From positions 32,899-96,898 of the forward strand of contig NZ_BHWB01000015.1 in the NCBI RefSeq assembly GCF_003865075.1: a DNA stretch of 64,000 bases, in the 5' to 3' direction. The stretch is from Bacteroides faecalis (GTDB lineage Bacteria; Bacteroidota; Bacteroidia; Bacteroidales; Bacteroidaceae). The position numbers were made by a program, and so were the translations under genes. The notes below the pieces were generated by a model. The model was given only the letters and a program-made list of their open reading frames with translations, was not told where the DNA came from and made no database searches. This document shows positions 50,854 to 59,853 of this stretch, in pieces. Numbering within the stretch: the stretch's first letter is position 1; every line of letters starts with the position of its first letter.

Positions 50854-53298
50854 ATGAAAATATCGGCAGCGCAAGCGTACTGTATCTTGGATACGGTAGG
50901 ATCTTCCATACTTACCAAATCCGGCGAAATATCCGTTTCCTACCTGTTGGAATTGCCGGAGGCCTATTCGCTGGATCGCTCGGATCTGGAGGAAAGGCAT
51001 AACGAGTTATTCCGGGCTTTCCAGTATGTCCGAACCGGGTTTATACATAAGCAGGACGTGTTTTTACGCAGGAAATTCAAGCCGGAATATGTGATCGAGG
51101 GGGAGGGCTATATACAGACGGCCGAAAGGAAGTATTTCGACGGACGGGAATACCTGCATCACTTCTGCATATTGTCCTTTACGCTTTCGGGACTGCAAAG
51201 CCTTGAAAAAGCGTACCAGGCCAACCCGTTGGCGTATAGCGAGAAACTGGCAAAGGCAGACCGGGACAGGCTGGCCGAGTTTCTGGAATCGGTGGAGAGT
51301 GCGGTTTCCATTATCCGGAATATCCGTAGCACGCAGATCCGGCCGTTGAACGTGGCCGAGGTGAAACAGCACCTTTTCCGGTACGTGAACGGTTTCCATG
51401 ACGACGAGGGACTAAGGGATATACAGTGTTCCGATATGATAAGGATCGGGCAGAAGAAAGGGATATTCTTTGCCGTTTGTGATGAAAGGTATCTGCCCGA
51501 CAGGATGAAAGTATATGTTACGGACAGCATTTTGCAGGAGGCAAACAGCCAGCTTTATATGTCAATGCTGGAAAGGATCGGCGTTCATGTGCCCTGTTCC
51601 CATGTGGTAAACCAGATATGGAAATTCGCCGGGGGAAGCTACCGGGAGGAACTGGCCGAGAGGGTGAAGCTGTTCGGCCGTTACCGGGAGTTTGACAAGG
51701 CCATAAAAAGCCGTTATGACGGCCTGGCCTCGTATGAGCAGGAGATCATCAACGAGGAAAACGTGCTTTGCAAAACGCACCTGAACGTGTTGCTGTTGGA
51801 GGACGACGAAACGATCCTGAACCGACAGACGGAACAGGTAAAAATGATTTTCACGAACGCCGGGTTTAAATATTACATTCCAAGTTACGAGGGGCTTTAT
51901 AATATCTTCATCGGCTCGATCATCGGCCGGGAAAACAACCTGAATCCGGATTACCTGTTTCTTTCGGATCTGCATTCGTCGCTCTGCATGGGGATCAATT
52001 ACTCTACGTTCCGCAGCGACAAGGAGGGGATCTTGTTTAACGAACGGCTGTATCAAACACCGATCCGAAAGGACGTTTGGGACGCAGATAAGAAACGCAT
52101 TCCGGCACGTAACATGATTATCGTCGCATCGACGGGTGGGGGAAAGTCGGTTACGTCGTTGAACATCATCCAGCAGAACATCGAGCAGAATTATAAACAG
52201 ATCGTCGTCGAGTTCGGAAAGAGCTTTTACCAGCTTTCGCAGTTGTACCCGGACAGGTCGCTGCATATTGATTATGACGGCAGCAGCCCGTTGGGGATCA
52301 ATCCGTTCTATACGGCCGGGAAGCAGCCGGACAACGAGAAGATAAAGACGCTTGTAAACCTGGTGCTTAAATTCTGGCGGTCTAAGGCGATCATGGAGGA
52401 CACGAAACAAGTTGTTTCGCTGACAAAGATTATTTGCCGTTATTACGAGGATATTCCCGACGGCCATTGTTTCCCGGACTTTTACAGGTACGTCCAAAGA
52501 GAGGGGAAAAAACTATATGAGTGTTTGAATATCCTGCCGGAATACTTCGATATAGACAGCTTCCTGCACGTGTGTTCGGAATTTATGCCAGGGGGATTTT
52601 ATGAGAACGTGTGCAAGCCGTCCCCACTGGAGAACGATATGCAGAACCGGGATTTTATCGTCTTTGAGCTGACGAAGATAAAGAAAGATCCGTTCCTGAT
52701 TTCCGTCATTATGACAATCCTTTTCGATACGATAGAGAACAAGATCCTTTCGGATCGTTCCGTCAGGGGGATGCTGATCTTTGACGAGTACGCAGAAAGC
52801 CAGTCTATAAAGGACACCTTTTCAGGTGCGGACATACATTCGACGGTGGCGTTCTGTTACCAGAAACTCCGCAAGGAAAACGGTGCGGTGGGTACGATCG
52901 TCCAGTCATTGGCGCAGCTTCCCGATAACGAGTACACGAAAGGCATTATCGCCAATACGCAACTCTTATACGTGCTTCCGGCCAACGAGATCGTTTACGA
53001 CCAGACGGTAGAGGCGTTCCATATCAAGAACCGGAGCCACGTAAACCTGATGAAGTCGATCCGTAACGACTTTTCAGGGGTACGGCCGTATTCGGAGATA
53101 TTCATCCGGTTTATGGATAGTTACGCAACGGTGGTACGCCTGGAGCTTTCACCGGAAAAATTGCTTGCGTTCCAGACCGACGGCGAGAAATGGAACAAAT
53201 TGCAGGAGATTTACAAGGAGGCCGGAAACATGGAAACGGCCATAGAGAAGTATAAACAATTAAAACAGAAAAGTTATGAAACGGAAATGTCTATGTAG
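50854..53298 (+). CDS. traG: VirB4-type conjugation ATPase (TraG of Tra systems)
   Basis: The 814-residue ATPase carries Walker A NMIIVASTGGGKSVTSLNII near residue 427 and Walker B GMLIFDEYAESQSIKDTF near 645, and the VirB4-specific QSLAQLPDNEYTKGIIANTQ region near 690. It powers pilus assembly and DNA transfer at the inner membrane. The next gene begins within its last codons (overlap about 23 bp), which is a sign of translational coupling. Confidence 0.92.
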   Translation: MKISAAQAYCILDTVGSSILTKSGEISVSYLLELPEAYSLDRSDLEERHNELFRAFQYVRTGFIHKQDVFLRRKFKPEYVIEGEGYIQTAERKYFDGREYLHHFCILSFTLSGLQSLEKAYQANPLAYSEKLAKADRDRLAEFLESVESAVSIIRNIRSTQIRPLNVAEVKQHLFRYVNGFHDDEGLRDIQCSDMIRIGQKKGIFFAVCDERYLPDRMKVYVTDSILQEANSQLYMSMLERIGVHVPCSHVVNQIWKFAGGSYREELAERVKLFGRYREFDKAIKSRYDGLASYEQEIINEENVLCKTHLNVLLLEDDETILNRQTEQVKMIFTNAGFKYYIPSYEGLYNIFIGSIIGRENNLNPDYLFLSDLHSSLCMGINYSTFRSDKEGILFNERLYQTPIRKDVWDADKKRIPARNMIIVASTGGGKSVTSLNIIQQNIEQNYKQIVVEFGKSFYQLSQLYPDRSLHIDYDGSSPLGINPFYTAGKQPDNEKIKTLVNLVLKFWRSKAIMEDTKQVVSLTKIICRYYEDIPDGHCFPDFYRYVQREGKKLYECLNILPEYFDIDSFLHVCSEFMPGGFYENVCKPSPLENDMQNRDFIVFELTKIKKDPFLISVIMTILFDTIENKILSDRSVRGMLIFDEYAESQSIKDTFSGADIHSTVAFCYQKLRKENGAVGTIVQSLAQLPDNEYTKGIIANTQLLYVLPANEIVYDQTVEAFHIKNRSHVNLMKSIRNDFSGVRPYSEIFIRFMDSYATVVRLELSPEKLLAFQTDGEKWNKLQEIYKEAGNMETAIEKYKQLKQKSYETEMSM

Positions 53299-53845
53299 TT
53301 TGCTTGTGATGATGTGCTGTTACTGTACGGCGTTCGGCCAGTGGGTGGTGTCCGATCCGGCCTTGACGCAGCTATCGCAGATAACCTGGGCGAAAGAACT
53401 TAAACAGGCATACGAACAGTTTCAAGTGCTGGGGGAATCCAGGGACATACTGACTAAGAGCCTGGATCTGTACCGGCAGGTGAACGGGGTTATCAAAAAC
53501 TCTAAAATGGTGTTGCAGGTGCTTTCCATGCAGGGGGAAATGTTGGAACTGGCGGCGAAAGAGTGCACCCGGTCGGACGTGTTTACCGGACAGGAGGCAT
53601 ACGGGGAATATACGAACGTGCTGAACAAGATCATGGAGGAAAGCGTGCTTTCCTTTGACCTGATCCGGACGATCATATCGCCCTCGGTGAGCATGACCGA
53701 CGGGGAAAGGATAAAAATTATCGTGGATCTGGATAACAAGCTGAAAGAGAACCGGGACAAGATGCTCGACGAGAGAGCGAGGTTTAATACGGTCAATGAC
53801 GCTATAAAACGGATTGCAGCCCTGAAATCAACAGCCAAGAAGTGA
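53276..53845 (+). CDS. TraI/DUF4141-like (VirB5-like) exported protein
   Basis: The 189-residue protein has a signal peptide (LLVMMCCYCTAFGQ) and a long helical body (LTQLSQITWAKELKQAYEQF, then SKMVLQVLSMQGEMLELAAK). This matches the DUF4141 proteins encoded between VirB4- and VirB6-like genes in Bacteroides conjugative elements. It overlaps the end of the VirB4-like gene. Confidence 0.75.
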   Translation: MKRKCLCSLLVMMCCYCTAFGQWVVSDPALTQLSQITWAKELKQAYEQFQVLGESRDILTKSLDLYRQVNGVIKNSKMVLQVLSMQGEMLELAAKECTRSDVFTGQEAYGEYTNVLNKIMEESVLSFDLIRTIISPSVSMTDGERIKIIVDLDNKLKENRDKMLDERARFNTVNDAIKRIAALKSTAKK

Positions 53846-53849
53846 GCCT

Positions 53850-54623
53850 ATGGAAGTGATCGACAATGTGATTAGCGCATACGAGGCCGTCAAGATGAAC
53901 GGCGTCAGCCAGGGGATCATCGCCCTTTGTTCCTTTATCGCCGTTATCATCGTGATACAAAAGTTCGTGACGGCCTGGAAAGAGGCCTTTAGCGAGGGGG
54001 ACAAACCCGTCGATATGAAACAGTTCTTCAAACTGTTCTATATCTATATTTATGTGTTCGCCATTATCATGGTCGCACCGTTCGCCTTTACGATCGTGGA
54101 AACGGCACTTGGGAATATTCAGAACGAATTGATAAGCCGTTATCAGGAGGACGTGGATCTAAGCATTGACGAGGCGATCGTAACCTTTACAAAGGACTAT
54201 ATCGAGGACGTACAAAGGCGGCATAACTGGGTAGGGCAGCAGATTCAGGAGGTTATCATGCTGCCGTTCAATATTGCGGCTTATACGATACTCCTGTACG
54301 CAACGAAATATATATTTTTCTTCTTTGCCGCCGCCAGGTATCTGTATCTTATACTCCTGGAGATCGTCACGCCGATAGCCGTAATACTCTACATGGACGA
54401 GAAAACGAGGCATTATACGCACGCATACCTGAAAAACCTGTTTGTCTGTTACATGACGATCCCGGCGTTCCTGATAGCCAACGCCCTGGGGTCTATCATT
54501 GCGGAGAATATCATGCACATGTGCGGACAGAACAAATATACCATGCTGGGACTTCTTTTCGCTTTCGTGTTCAAACTTTTCCTGTTTGCCAAAAGCGTGA
54601 AATTTTGTCGTGAACTGTTTTAA
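53850..54623 (+). CDS. TraJ/VirB6-like inner-membrane protein
   Basis: The 257-residue protein has at least five hydrophobic segments (IIALCSFIAVIIVIQKFVTA, FYIYIYVFAIIMVAPFAFTI, and three more near 145-240). A conserved YLYLILLEIVTPIAVILYMD loop is typical of the TraJ family. It would form the inner-membrane part of the transfer channel. It lies 4 bp after its neighbour. Confidence 0.82.
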   Translation: MEVIDNVISAYEAVKMNGVSQGIIALCSFIAVIIVIQKFVTAWKEAFSEGDKPVDMKQFFKLFYIYIYVFAIIMVAPFAFTIVETALGNIQNELISRYQEDVDLSIDEAIVTFTKDYIEDVQRRHNWVGQQIQEVIMLPFNIAAYTILLYATKYIFFFFAAARYLYLILLEIVTPIAVILYMDEKTRHYTHAYLKNLFVCYMTIPAFLIANALGSIIAENIMHMCGQNKYTMLGLLFAFVFKLFLFAKSVKFCRELF

Positions 54624-54634
54624 ATCCTGATCTT

Positions 54635-55279
54635 ATGAATAAAGACGATATACTGAAAGATTTTGATACGCTGGCCGAGGCCAAGCGCAAGGGGGCGGTA
54701 AACTTAAAATTGTGTCTGGGCTTTGCCCTGGTGGTGGTTGTCCTGGTGCTGGCCTGGGGACTGGTGGTGAATTTTACGGCACTGGATAAGGTGGTTGTGG
54801 TGGAGCGATCCGGCGAGTACCTGAAAACGCACGCCGAGGATAGCGAGGCCCTGTTTCTTGCCCTGGTGAAAAAGACGTGCGCCGAGGCGACCGGGTACGC
54901 TAACAGCTTCGATCGCCTGAACCTGAAAAAAAACCAGGCGCACGCCGCCTTTTATGTCAATAAGAACGATCTGAACGCCGTGTTCTCAAAGTATTATAAT
55001 GATAAGGCCTATTTTGATGCGGTGCAGAATGGGGCAGTCTATAAGTGCGAGATAGACAGTATCCAGACGATCGCCGGGGACAATGAGCCGTACAAGGTGG
55101 CTTTCACTTCCACCCTGACGATTTACGGCGTTTCGGGGCAGAAGCTAAGATTTCTTATCAGGACGAAAGGGGAGATCGTGAGAACCACGCCGCAGTTTCC
55201 GGAGAACGTGACGGGATTTTTCTTTAACCAGTTCATACAGCAGATCGTCCGGATAGAACAAGAACCTGAAAAGAAGTAA
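54635..55279 (+). CDS. TraK/VirB8-like protein
   Basis: The 214-residue protein has one N-terminal membrane span (FALVVVVLVLAWGLVVNF) and a periplasmic domain with CEIDSIQTIAGDNEPYKVAF and FPENVTGFFFNQFIQQIVRI, which is the TraK pattern. VirB8-like proteins nucleate channel assembly. It lies 11 bp after traJ-like. Confidence 0.85.
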   Translation: MNKDDILKDFDTLAEAKRKGAVNLKLCLGFALVVVVLVLAWGLVVNFTALDKVVVVERSGEYLKTHAEDSEALFLALVKKTCAEATGYANSFDRLNLKKNQAHAAFYVNKNDLNAVFSKYYNDKAYFDAVQNGAVYKCEIDSIQTIAGDNEPYKVAFTSTLTIYGVSGQKLRFLIRTKGEIVRTTPQFPENVTGFFFNQFIQQIVRIEQEPEKK

Positions 55280-55283
55280 CGCT

Positions 55284-56174
55284 ATGGATAAGGTCACGAA
55301 AACAAAAATAATCCTGTTCGCATCCCTGGGGATCTTCGTGCTGGTGGTGCTGGCCGTTATGCTGGCACTGACCGGGAAAGGGGATAACCGGGAAGAGGAC
55401 GGGAGCGTGAACACTTCGCTTAGGGCGCAGCAGCAAAGCGATTTTACCCTGGACGATATGATGAATACGGACGGACGGCCGGAGTACGAGAATTTTACCG
55501 ATGAAGTGTACCGGGAACGTTCGGGAGCTATGTACCGGGAAGATCCGGAAGTGATAGCCTTGCAGGAACAGTTAAGGCAGAACCAGAGAGCCGACAGTAT
55601 GAAAGCGGCCGCAGCCATGAAACGGAGAACGGCGAAAGCCCGGCCGAAAAAGGAAACGCCGAAGAAGGAAGAGCCTGAAAGGACAGTAGGACGTTTCTTT
55701 TCGGGGGAAGAACCGGAGAACAAGGGGAATACGATAGAGGCCATTGTGTCGGGCGACCAGAAGATCACGGACGGGAGCGTGATAAAACTTGTCACGCTCC
55801 AGGAAATGCAACTACCCGGCGGCATGGTGATTAACAAGGGGACGGCCGTTTTCGGGGTGGTGAAGCTCGCACAGGACAGGATCAATGTAACGGTTGAATC
55901 CGTCCGGATCGGGAACAGCATCTATGAAATGCAAAAGACCGTGTACGACAGGGACGGACTGCCCGGTATATATGTACCATTGAACATCAAGGCGGAAGCG
56001 ACAAAGGAGGCGGCCGACGAGGTGGTTAGCGATATGAATGTTACCTCTTACGGGACGGACGTTCTAAGTACGGGGGTTAATGCGGTGAGCAATGCGGCAA
56101 AGAGCGTGTTCCGGAAGAAGAACAACCAGGTCATTGTCACCGTTAAGTCGAACTATAAACTATATCTGAAATGA
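55284..56174 (+). CDS. TraM/VirB10-like protein
   Basis: The 296-residue protein has one N-terminal membrane span, a lysine- and glutamate-rich linker (about 100-145) and a C-terminal beta domain (IEAIVSGDQKITDGSVIKLV, INKGTAVFGVVKLAQDRINV) characteristic of TraM. This bridges inner and outer membranes. Its stop overlaps the start of the next gene by 4 bp. Confidence 0.87.
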   Translation: MDKVTKTKIILFASLGIFVLVVLAVMLALTGKGDNREEDGSVNTSLRAQQQSDFTLDDMMNTDGRPEYENFTDEVYRERSGAMYREDPEVIALQEQLRQNQRADSMKAAAAMKRRTAKARPKKETPKKEEPERTVGRFFSGEEPENKGNTIEAIVSGDQKITDGSVIKLVTLQEMQLPGGMVINKGTAVFGVVKLAQDRINVTVESVRIGNSIYEMQKTVYDRDGLPGIYVPLNIKAEATKEAADEVVSDMNVTSYGTDVLSTGVNAVSNAAKSVFRKKNNQVIVTVKSNYKLYLK

Positions 56175-57268
56175 AAGCTATTTGTTCTTTTATCCTGGCG
56201 TTGGCCGTTTCCTCGGCCGGGGCGCAGATCCGCCCGGTGGAAAGCCTGCCTATCGCAGTGAATTATTCCAAGACGATACATCTTGTATTCCCTTCGGCCG
56301 TGAAGTATAACCAGGCCGTTACGGACTTCGTGGCCGTAGATAACCCGGAGAGCGTGCCTAATATCTTGCGCATAAAGGCCAACCGGAAAAGTTTCAGCAA
56401 GCAGACGACCGTCAGCGTGGCGACCGAGGGAGGTTTTTTCTATTCGTTTAACGTGACCTATGCCGACAGCCTGGAGCATACGAACTATTTCCTGCCCGAT
56501 ATGTCGAGCATACGGCCGGACACTATCTATCTGAATGAGGTGTCGCAAACGCACCTGATCGCACCGGAAAAGGTGATTTATATAGATTACGGCGATACCT
56601 GCATACAGGTAAGCAAGGCCGAGAATACCGAGAATATCGTGCGAATGATCGCAGCCACGGGAAAGGTGGAGGAATTTCCCAGGCAGACAAACGTGTCGCT
56701 GGCGACCGAAGGGGGGAAGTTCTACACGTTCAACGTGGATTATCGGCAGCAGCCGGAGGCGTTCGTCTATGAGATAGGGGAGAAACGGCCGGAGAAAAAG
56801 GCGAACGTGATCCTGACCGACAACATTATCCCGGCCGGGGAAAGGGATCAGGTCATGAGCCGGGTGTATAACGCAAAAAGGGGGATATTCAACAAGGGGA
56901 TCGTTCGCAACAAGATCGTTTTCTCCGTGAACAACCTGCATATATATGATAACTTGCTCCTGTTTACCTTTGAGATCGAGAACAAAAGCAAACTGCCTTA
57001 TGATATAGATTATATCCGGTATTACATCATCGACAAGAAAACGGCCAAGCTGACCGCATCCCAGGAAGTGGATCAGCAGGCTTTGTTCTCGGAGAATTAT
57101 TCGCCCAGGATAGAGGGGAACGGCCGGATGAAATACGTGATCGCTTTCGATAAGTTCACCATTCCGGACGAGAAAGTTTTCCGTATCGAGATCAACGAGA
57201 AGAACGGAGGCCGTCACGTTCTTTTCGATCTGGAGAACAGCGACATCGTGAATGTGGAGGATATTTAG
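56171..57268 (+). CDS. TraN/VirB9-like protein
   Basis: The 365-residue exported protein has a signal peptide (ICSFILALAVSSAGAQ) and a TraN domain (LPIAVNYSKTIHLVFPSAVK, FYTFNVDYRQQPEAFVYEIG). This forms the outer-membrane core with TraM. The following peptidase gene overlaps its last codons in another frame. Confidence 0.87.
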   Translation: MKAICSFILALAVSSAGAQIRPVESLPIAVNYSKTIHLVFPSAVKYNQAVTDFVAVDNPESVPNILRIKANRKSFSKQTTVSVATEGGFFYSFNVTYADSLEHTNYFLPDMSSIRPDTIYLNEVSQTHLIAPEKVIYIDYGDTCIQVSKAENTENIVRMIAATGKVEEFPRQTNVSLATEGGKFYTFNVDYRQQPEAFVYEIGEKRPEKKANVILTDNIIPAGERDQVMSRVYNAKRGIFNKGIVRNKIVFSVNNLHIYDNLLLFTFEIENKSKLPYDIDYIRYYIIDKKTAKLTASQEVDQQALFSENYSPRIEGNGRMKYVIAFDKFTIPDEKVFRIEINEKNGGRHVLFDLENSDIVNVEDI

Positions 57269-57818
57269 CCTTGCGATCCTTGCGCTGATCCCTGTCGGCC
57301 GGGTAGTGGCGCAGGACAAACGTTCGCTGATCGTGGAGGTGTTGCAGACCGCAGGGGATTACGGGGACATCGCCCCGGTGTGGGGGATCGTCCAAAAGGA
57401 CGGGGATATTTACCGTTTCGTCCCCTCTGTCGCACCCCTGAAAGAGAAATACCGGATCTCCGACCGTTACGGCTACCGGACGCATCCGATAAGCGGTGAA
57501 AAGCAGTTTCACGCAGGCCTGGATATGGCGGCGGTGTATGCGGCTACCGTACACGCCGCAGCCAGTGGGACGGTGACGTTCGCAGGTGAAACGCCCGGAT
57601 ATGGGAAAACGGTAGTCGTTACGCACCGTTTCGGATTTCAGACCAGATACGCACACCTGACACTCATTTACACCCGGAAAGGTGCGGAGGTGGAAAAGGG
57701 GGACGTGATCGGGTTCGTGGGAAGCACCGGGATAAGTACCGGGAATCATTTGCATTATGAGGTGATAAAAAACCAAAAGAGAATAAACCCTTTAAATTTC
57801 ATTTATGGAACTAAGTAA
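57252..57818 (+). CDS. M23-family peptidoglycan peptidase
   Basis: The 188-residue exported peptidase has a signal peptide (ILALIPVGRVVAQ), the zinc motif FHAGLDMAAV (HxxxD) and TGNHLHYEVI (HxH). M23 (lysostaphin-like) enzymes cut peptide cross-links of the cell wall to let the transfer channel through. The start at 57252 overlaps TraN by 17 bp. Confidence 0.88.
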   Translation: MWRIFSLAILALIPVGRVVAQDKRSLIVEVLQTAGDYGDIAPVWGIVQKDGDIYRFVPSVAPLKEKYRISDRYGYRTHPISGEKQFHAGLDMAAVYAATVHAAASGTVTFAGETPGYGKTVVVTHRFGFQTRYAHLTLIYTRKGAEVEKGDVIGFVGSTGISTGNHLHYEVIKNQKRINPLNFIYGTK

Positions 57819-58014
57819 TGAATTGAAAGTAGAAAGGATCAGGCTAAGCCTGACGGCGAAAAGCGTCGCCGAGGAAATGGGGATCAGCCGCCAGCAGCTT
57901 TGCAACATCGAGCAGTCGGAAACCGCCCCCGTGGTGGTGAAATACATCGCTTTTTTAAGGAGCAAAGGGGTGGATCTAAACGCCCTGTTTGACCGTATTA
58001 TCGTGAACAAATAA
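57805..58014 (+). CDS. XRE-type transcriptional regulator (69 aa)
   Basis: The 69-residue protein contains an XRE helix-turn-helix (LSLTAKSVAEEMGISRQQLC then NIEQSETAPVVVKYIAFLRS). Its start overlaps the peptidase gene by 14 bp, so it is translationally coupled. A repressor inside the tra operon is a natural candidate for autoregulation of transfer. Confidence 0.82.
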   Translation: MELSNELKVERIRLSLTAKSVAEEMGISRQQLCNIEQSETAPVVVKYIAFLRSKGVDLNALFDRIIVNK

Positions 58015-58024
58015 AATAAATCGT

Positions 58025-58732
58025 ATGAAAAAATTAGTTACCGCCTTGTGCGCTTTGGTCTTTTTGTCGTCTTGCGACGACGAACTGAAACTTGTCAGCC
58101 GGGATTTTTCCGTGACGCTGAAAAGTATAGACGTGGGTACGGCCGTAGTGGGGAAGCCCGTTAATTGCACCCTTACGATCTCGGATCTCGATCCGGACAA
58201 CGGGGATCAGATATTGACACGCTTTGAGGTCAGGGACGGGGACGGCGTTATCCTGGTGGATAACAACGAATACAGCCCCGGAGAAACGTTTGAATATGAT
58301 TTCAAGGCAAACAATCGGCTGGATTTCGATTTTATCCCGGCAACCGAGGGAGAGGCGTATATCGTCATGGGGGTAGCCAGCGAACTGGTGACACGATCCG
58401 ACAGCATCAAGCTGAAAGTTTCCAGCCCGGAGATAAACATACGCTTCCGAAACGTGCCGGATCTTATGCTGGTATCGGAGGAAGCGGAATTTTATTTGCA
58501 GCTTGATACGGAACTTTACGGGGTGAAAGCGTCGGCCAGGTTCGTAAAGGGAAGCGGCCGGGTATATATTTCCGGGTATGATGCGACAAGGGGCGAGGGC
58601 GTGGCACTGGAAAAAAACAACCTGGTGACGTTCCGGCCGGATGCGACCGGACAGGCGGTGATCGAGTTTACCGTTTCAAGCCGTTACGGTCTGCCAGTGA
58701 AAGAGAATGTAACGATACAAGTAAATCAATGA
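58025..58732 (+). CDS. TraQ/DUF3872-like lipoprotein
   Basis: The 235-residue lipoprotein has lipobox LSSC near residue 17. The following beta-rich body (LVSRDFSVTLKSIDVGTAVV, DLDPDNGDQILTRFEVRDGD) resembles TraQ/DUF3872 lipoproteins that close Tra operons. It is longer than the usual 140-160 residues, carrying an extra C-terminal Ig-like part. It starts 10 bp after the XRE gene. Confidence 0.65.
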   Translation: MKKLVTALCALVFLSSCDDELKLVSRDFSVTLKSIDVGTAVVGKPVNCTLTISDLDPDNGDQILTRFEVRDGDGVILVDNNEYSPGETFEYDFKANNRLDFDFIPATEGEAYIVMGVASELVTRSDSIKLKVSSPEINIRFRNVPDLMLVSEEAEFYLQLDTELYGVKASARFVKGSGRVYISGYDATRGEGVALEKNNLVTFRPDATGQAVIEFTVSSRYGLPVKENVTIQVNQ

Positions 58733-58736
58733 GGTT

Positions 58737-59243
58737 ATGAGAAAAATTGCCGTATTATCGCTCTTTTTGTGCCTGGTGGCCGTGTGCAGGGCACAATATA
58801 TCGGAAGCCAGTATATGAACGTGAAGCTGGGCTATATCGTGGATGAAAGTCAGGTGCAGGGGACGTTCGGTTTTGGAAAGGTGTACAAGGCTTTCAAGGT
58901 GGGGGCAAACCTTAATTACCGGAATCTAAACCGGGATCTGGTAAAGGCAAACACCGTGACGGTCGGCCCGGAGTTGGCCTATTACGCCCTGAAAGGACGG
59001 AAATTCTCGCTCCTGGGGATCGCAGCCGGGACGATCGGCTACCAGAAAGCCAAGGCGAAAAGCGATCTTGTGTACCTGGCGAAAAGCAAGGCTTTCGTGT
59101 ATGGATACGAGGTCGGGATAAGGCCGGAAATGTTGCTAAGCCCGAAAGTGGCTCTTTTTGCCGAATACAGGTTTGAAATGTTGTTTAACTCCATTCTCCG
59201 GAATAACAACCATGTCGGCCTGGGGTGCGTGATCTATTTATAA
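58737..59243 (+). CDS. TraO-like outer-membrane protein
   Basis: The 168-residue exported protein has a signal peptide (LSLFLCLVAVCRAQ) and alternating aromatic beta strands ending in a C-terminal strand (NNNHVGLGCVIYL), a beta-barrel pattern. TraO proteins of Bacteroides conjugative elements have this size and topology. It lies 4 bp after the TraQ-like gene. Confidence 0.75.
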   Translation: MRKIAVLSLFLCLVAVCRAQYIGSQYMNVKLGYIVDESQVQGTFGFGKVYKAFKVGANLNYRNLNRDLVKANTVTVGPELAYYALKGRKFSLLGIAAGTIGYQKAKAKSDLVYLAKSKAFVYGYEVGIRPEMLLSPKVALFAEYRFEMLFNSILRNNNHVGLGCVIYL

Positions 59244-59261
59244 ACTTAAATAATTGAAGGT

Positions 59262-59717
59262 ATGAGAAAGTATTTGTATTTGTCGGCCGTATGCGTGTGC
59301 ATGGCATTGTGTTTCGTCGGTTGCAGCAAGGACGACGACGAACCGGGAGGAAAAGGGGCGATGTATGAGGTAACGATCGAGCAGTCGGGAGATTTCCGCA
59401 GCTTCATTAAGTCGGTCGTGGTAGTCGCCAACGGTACGCGGTTGAAAGACGGGGCGACGGGGGAAAGCCTCGCAAGCCCGTTGATTCTAAGCGATGAAGA
59501 ACTGGCCGTCGAAAAGGTGACGTTAACCACGACGGGAAAGGCGATCGAGTTCGCCGTTTCCGGTAGTGTCGTGGACGGGGAGGACGGTGTCGTGAACGAG
59601 CCGATGCAGTGGGTTGTGACCGTTTACAAGAACGGAAAGGAGATCGAGAAAAAGAGCCTTTCTTTCCGGGACGGGAAGGAGATCGGTATGGATGATCTTA
59701 ATCTGTATTATAATTGA
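59262..59717 (+). CDS. Small lipoprotein at the end of the tra operon
   Basis: The 151-residue protein has lipobox VGC near residue 20 followed by an acidic linker (SKDDDEPGG). The body is beta-rich with no recognised family. It is the last gene before the terminator at 59734 and probably belongs to the transfer operon. Surface or entry-exclusion roles are possible but not shown. Confidence 0.65.
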   Translation: MRKYLYLSAVCVCMALCFVGCSKDDDEPGGKGAMYEVTIEQSGDFRSFIKSVVVVANGTRLKDGATGESLASPLILSDEELAVEKVTLTTTGKAIEFAVSGSVVDGEDGVVNEPMQWVVTVYKNGKEIEKKSLSFRDGKEIGMDDLNLYYN

Positions 59718-59733
59718 CGTGACGACCTGAATG

Positions 59734-59768
59734 TCCCCCGGATGAATGTTCGGGGGATTTTTTTTCTT
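59734..59768 (+). terminator. Terminator of the tra operon
   Basis: The stem tcccccg / cggggga with a 10-nt loop runs into a T8 tract. It begins 17 bp after the last lipoprotein stop. Confidence 0.85.
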
Positions 59769-59853
59769 TTGGGCGTTCCCGTGGGACGGTCGGGCTTTAC
59801 GTTTCAAGTCCTCGCCTAAAGGCTGTGGGCTTTACTCTGCAATCCCTAACGCA
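59768..59853. repeat. gggcgttccc...ccctaacgca repeat, copy 2
   Basis: About 86 bp match 27638-27723 with few differences. Here its far end includes the last codons and stop of the luxR-type gene on the minus strand (59846). Confidence 0.7.

Noticed and set aside
51562..52497. A 311-codon minus-strand frame
   Set aside because: Antisense to the VirB4-like ATPase with no start context or domain.
56153..57319. A 388-codon minus-strand frame
   Set aside because: It is antisense to the TraN-like gene, which fits the operon and family. A shadow.
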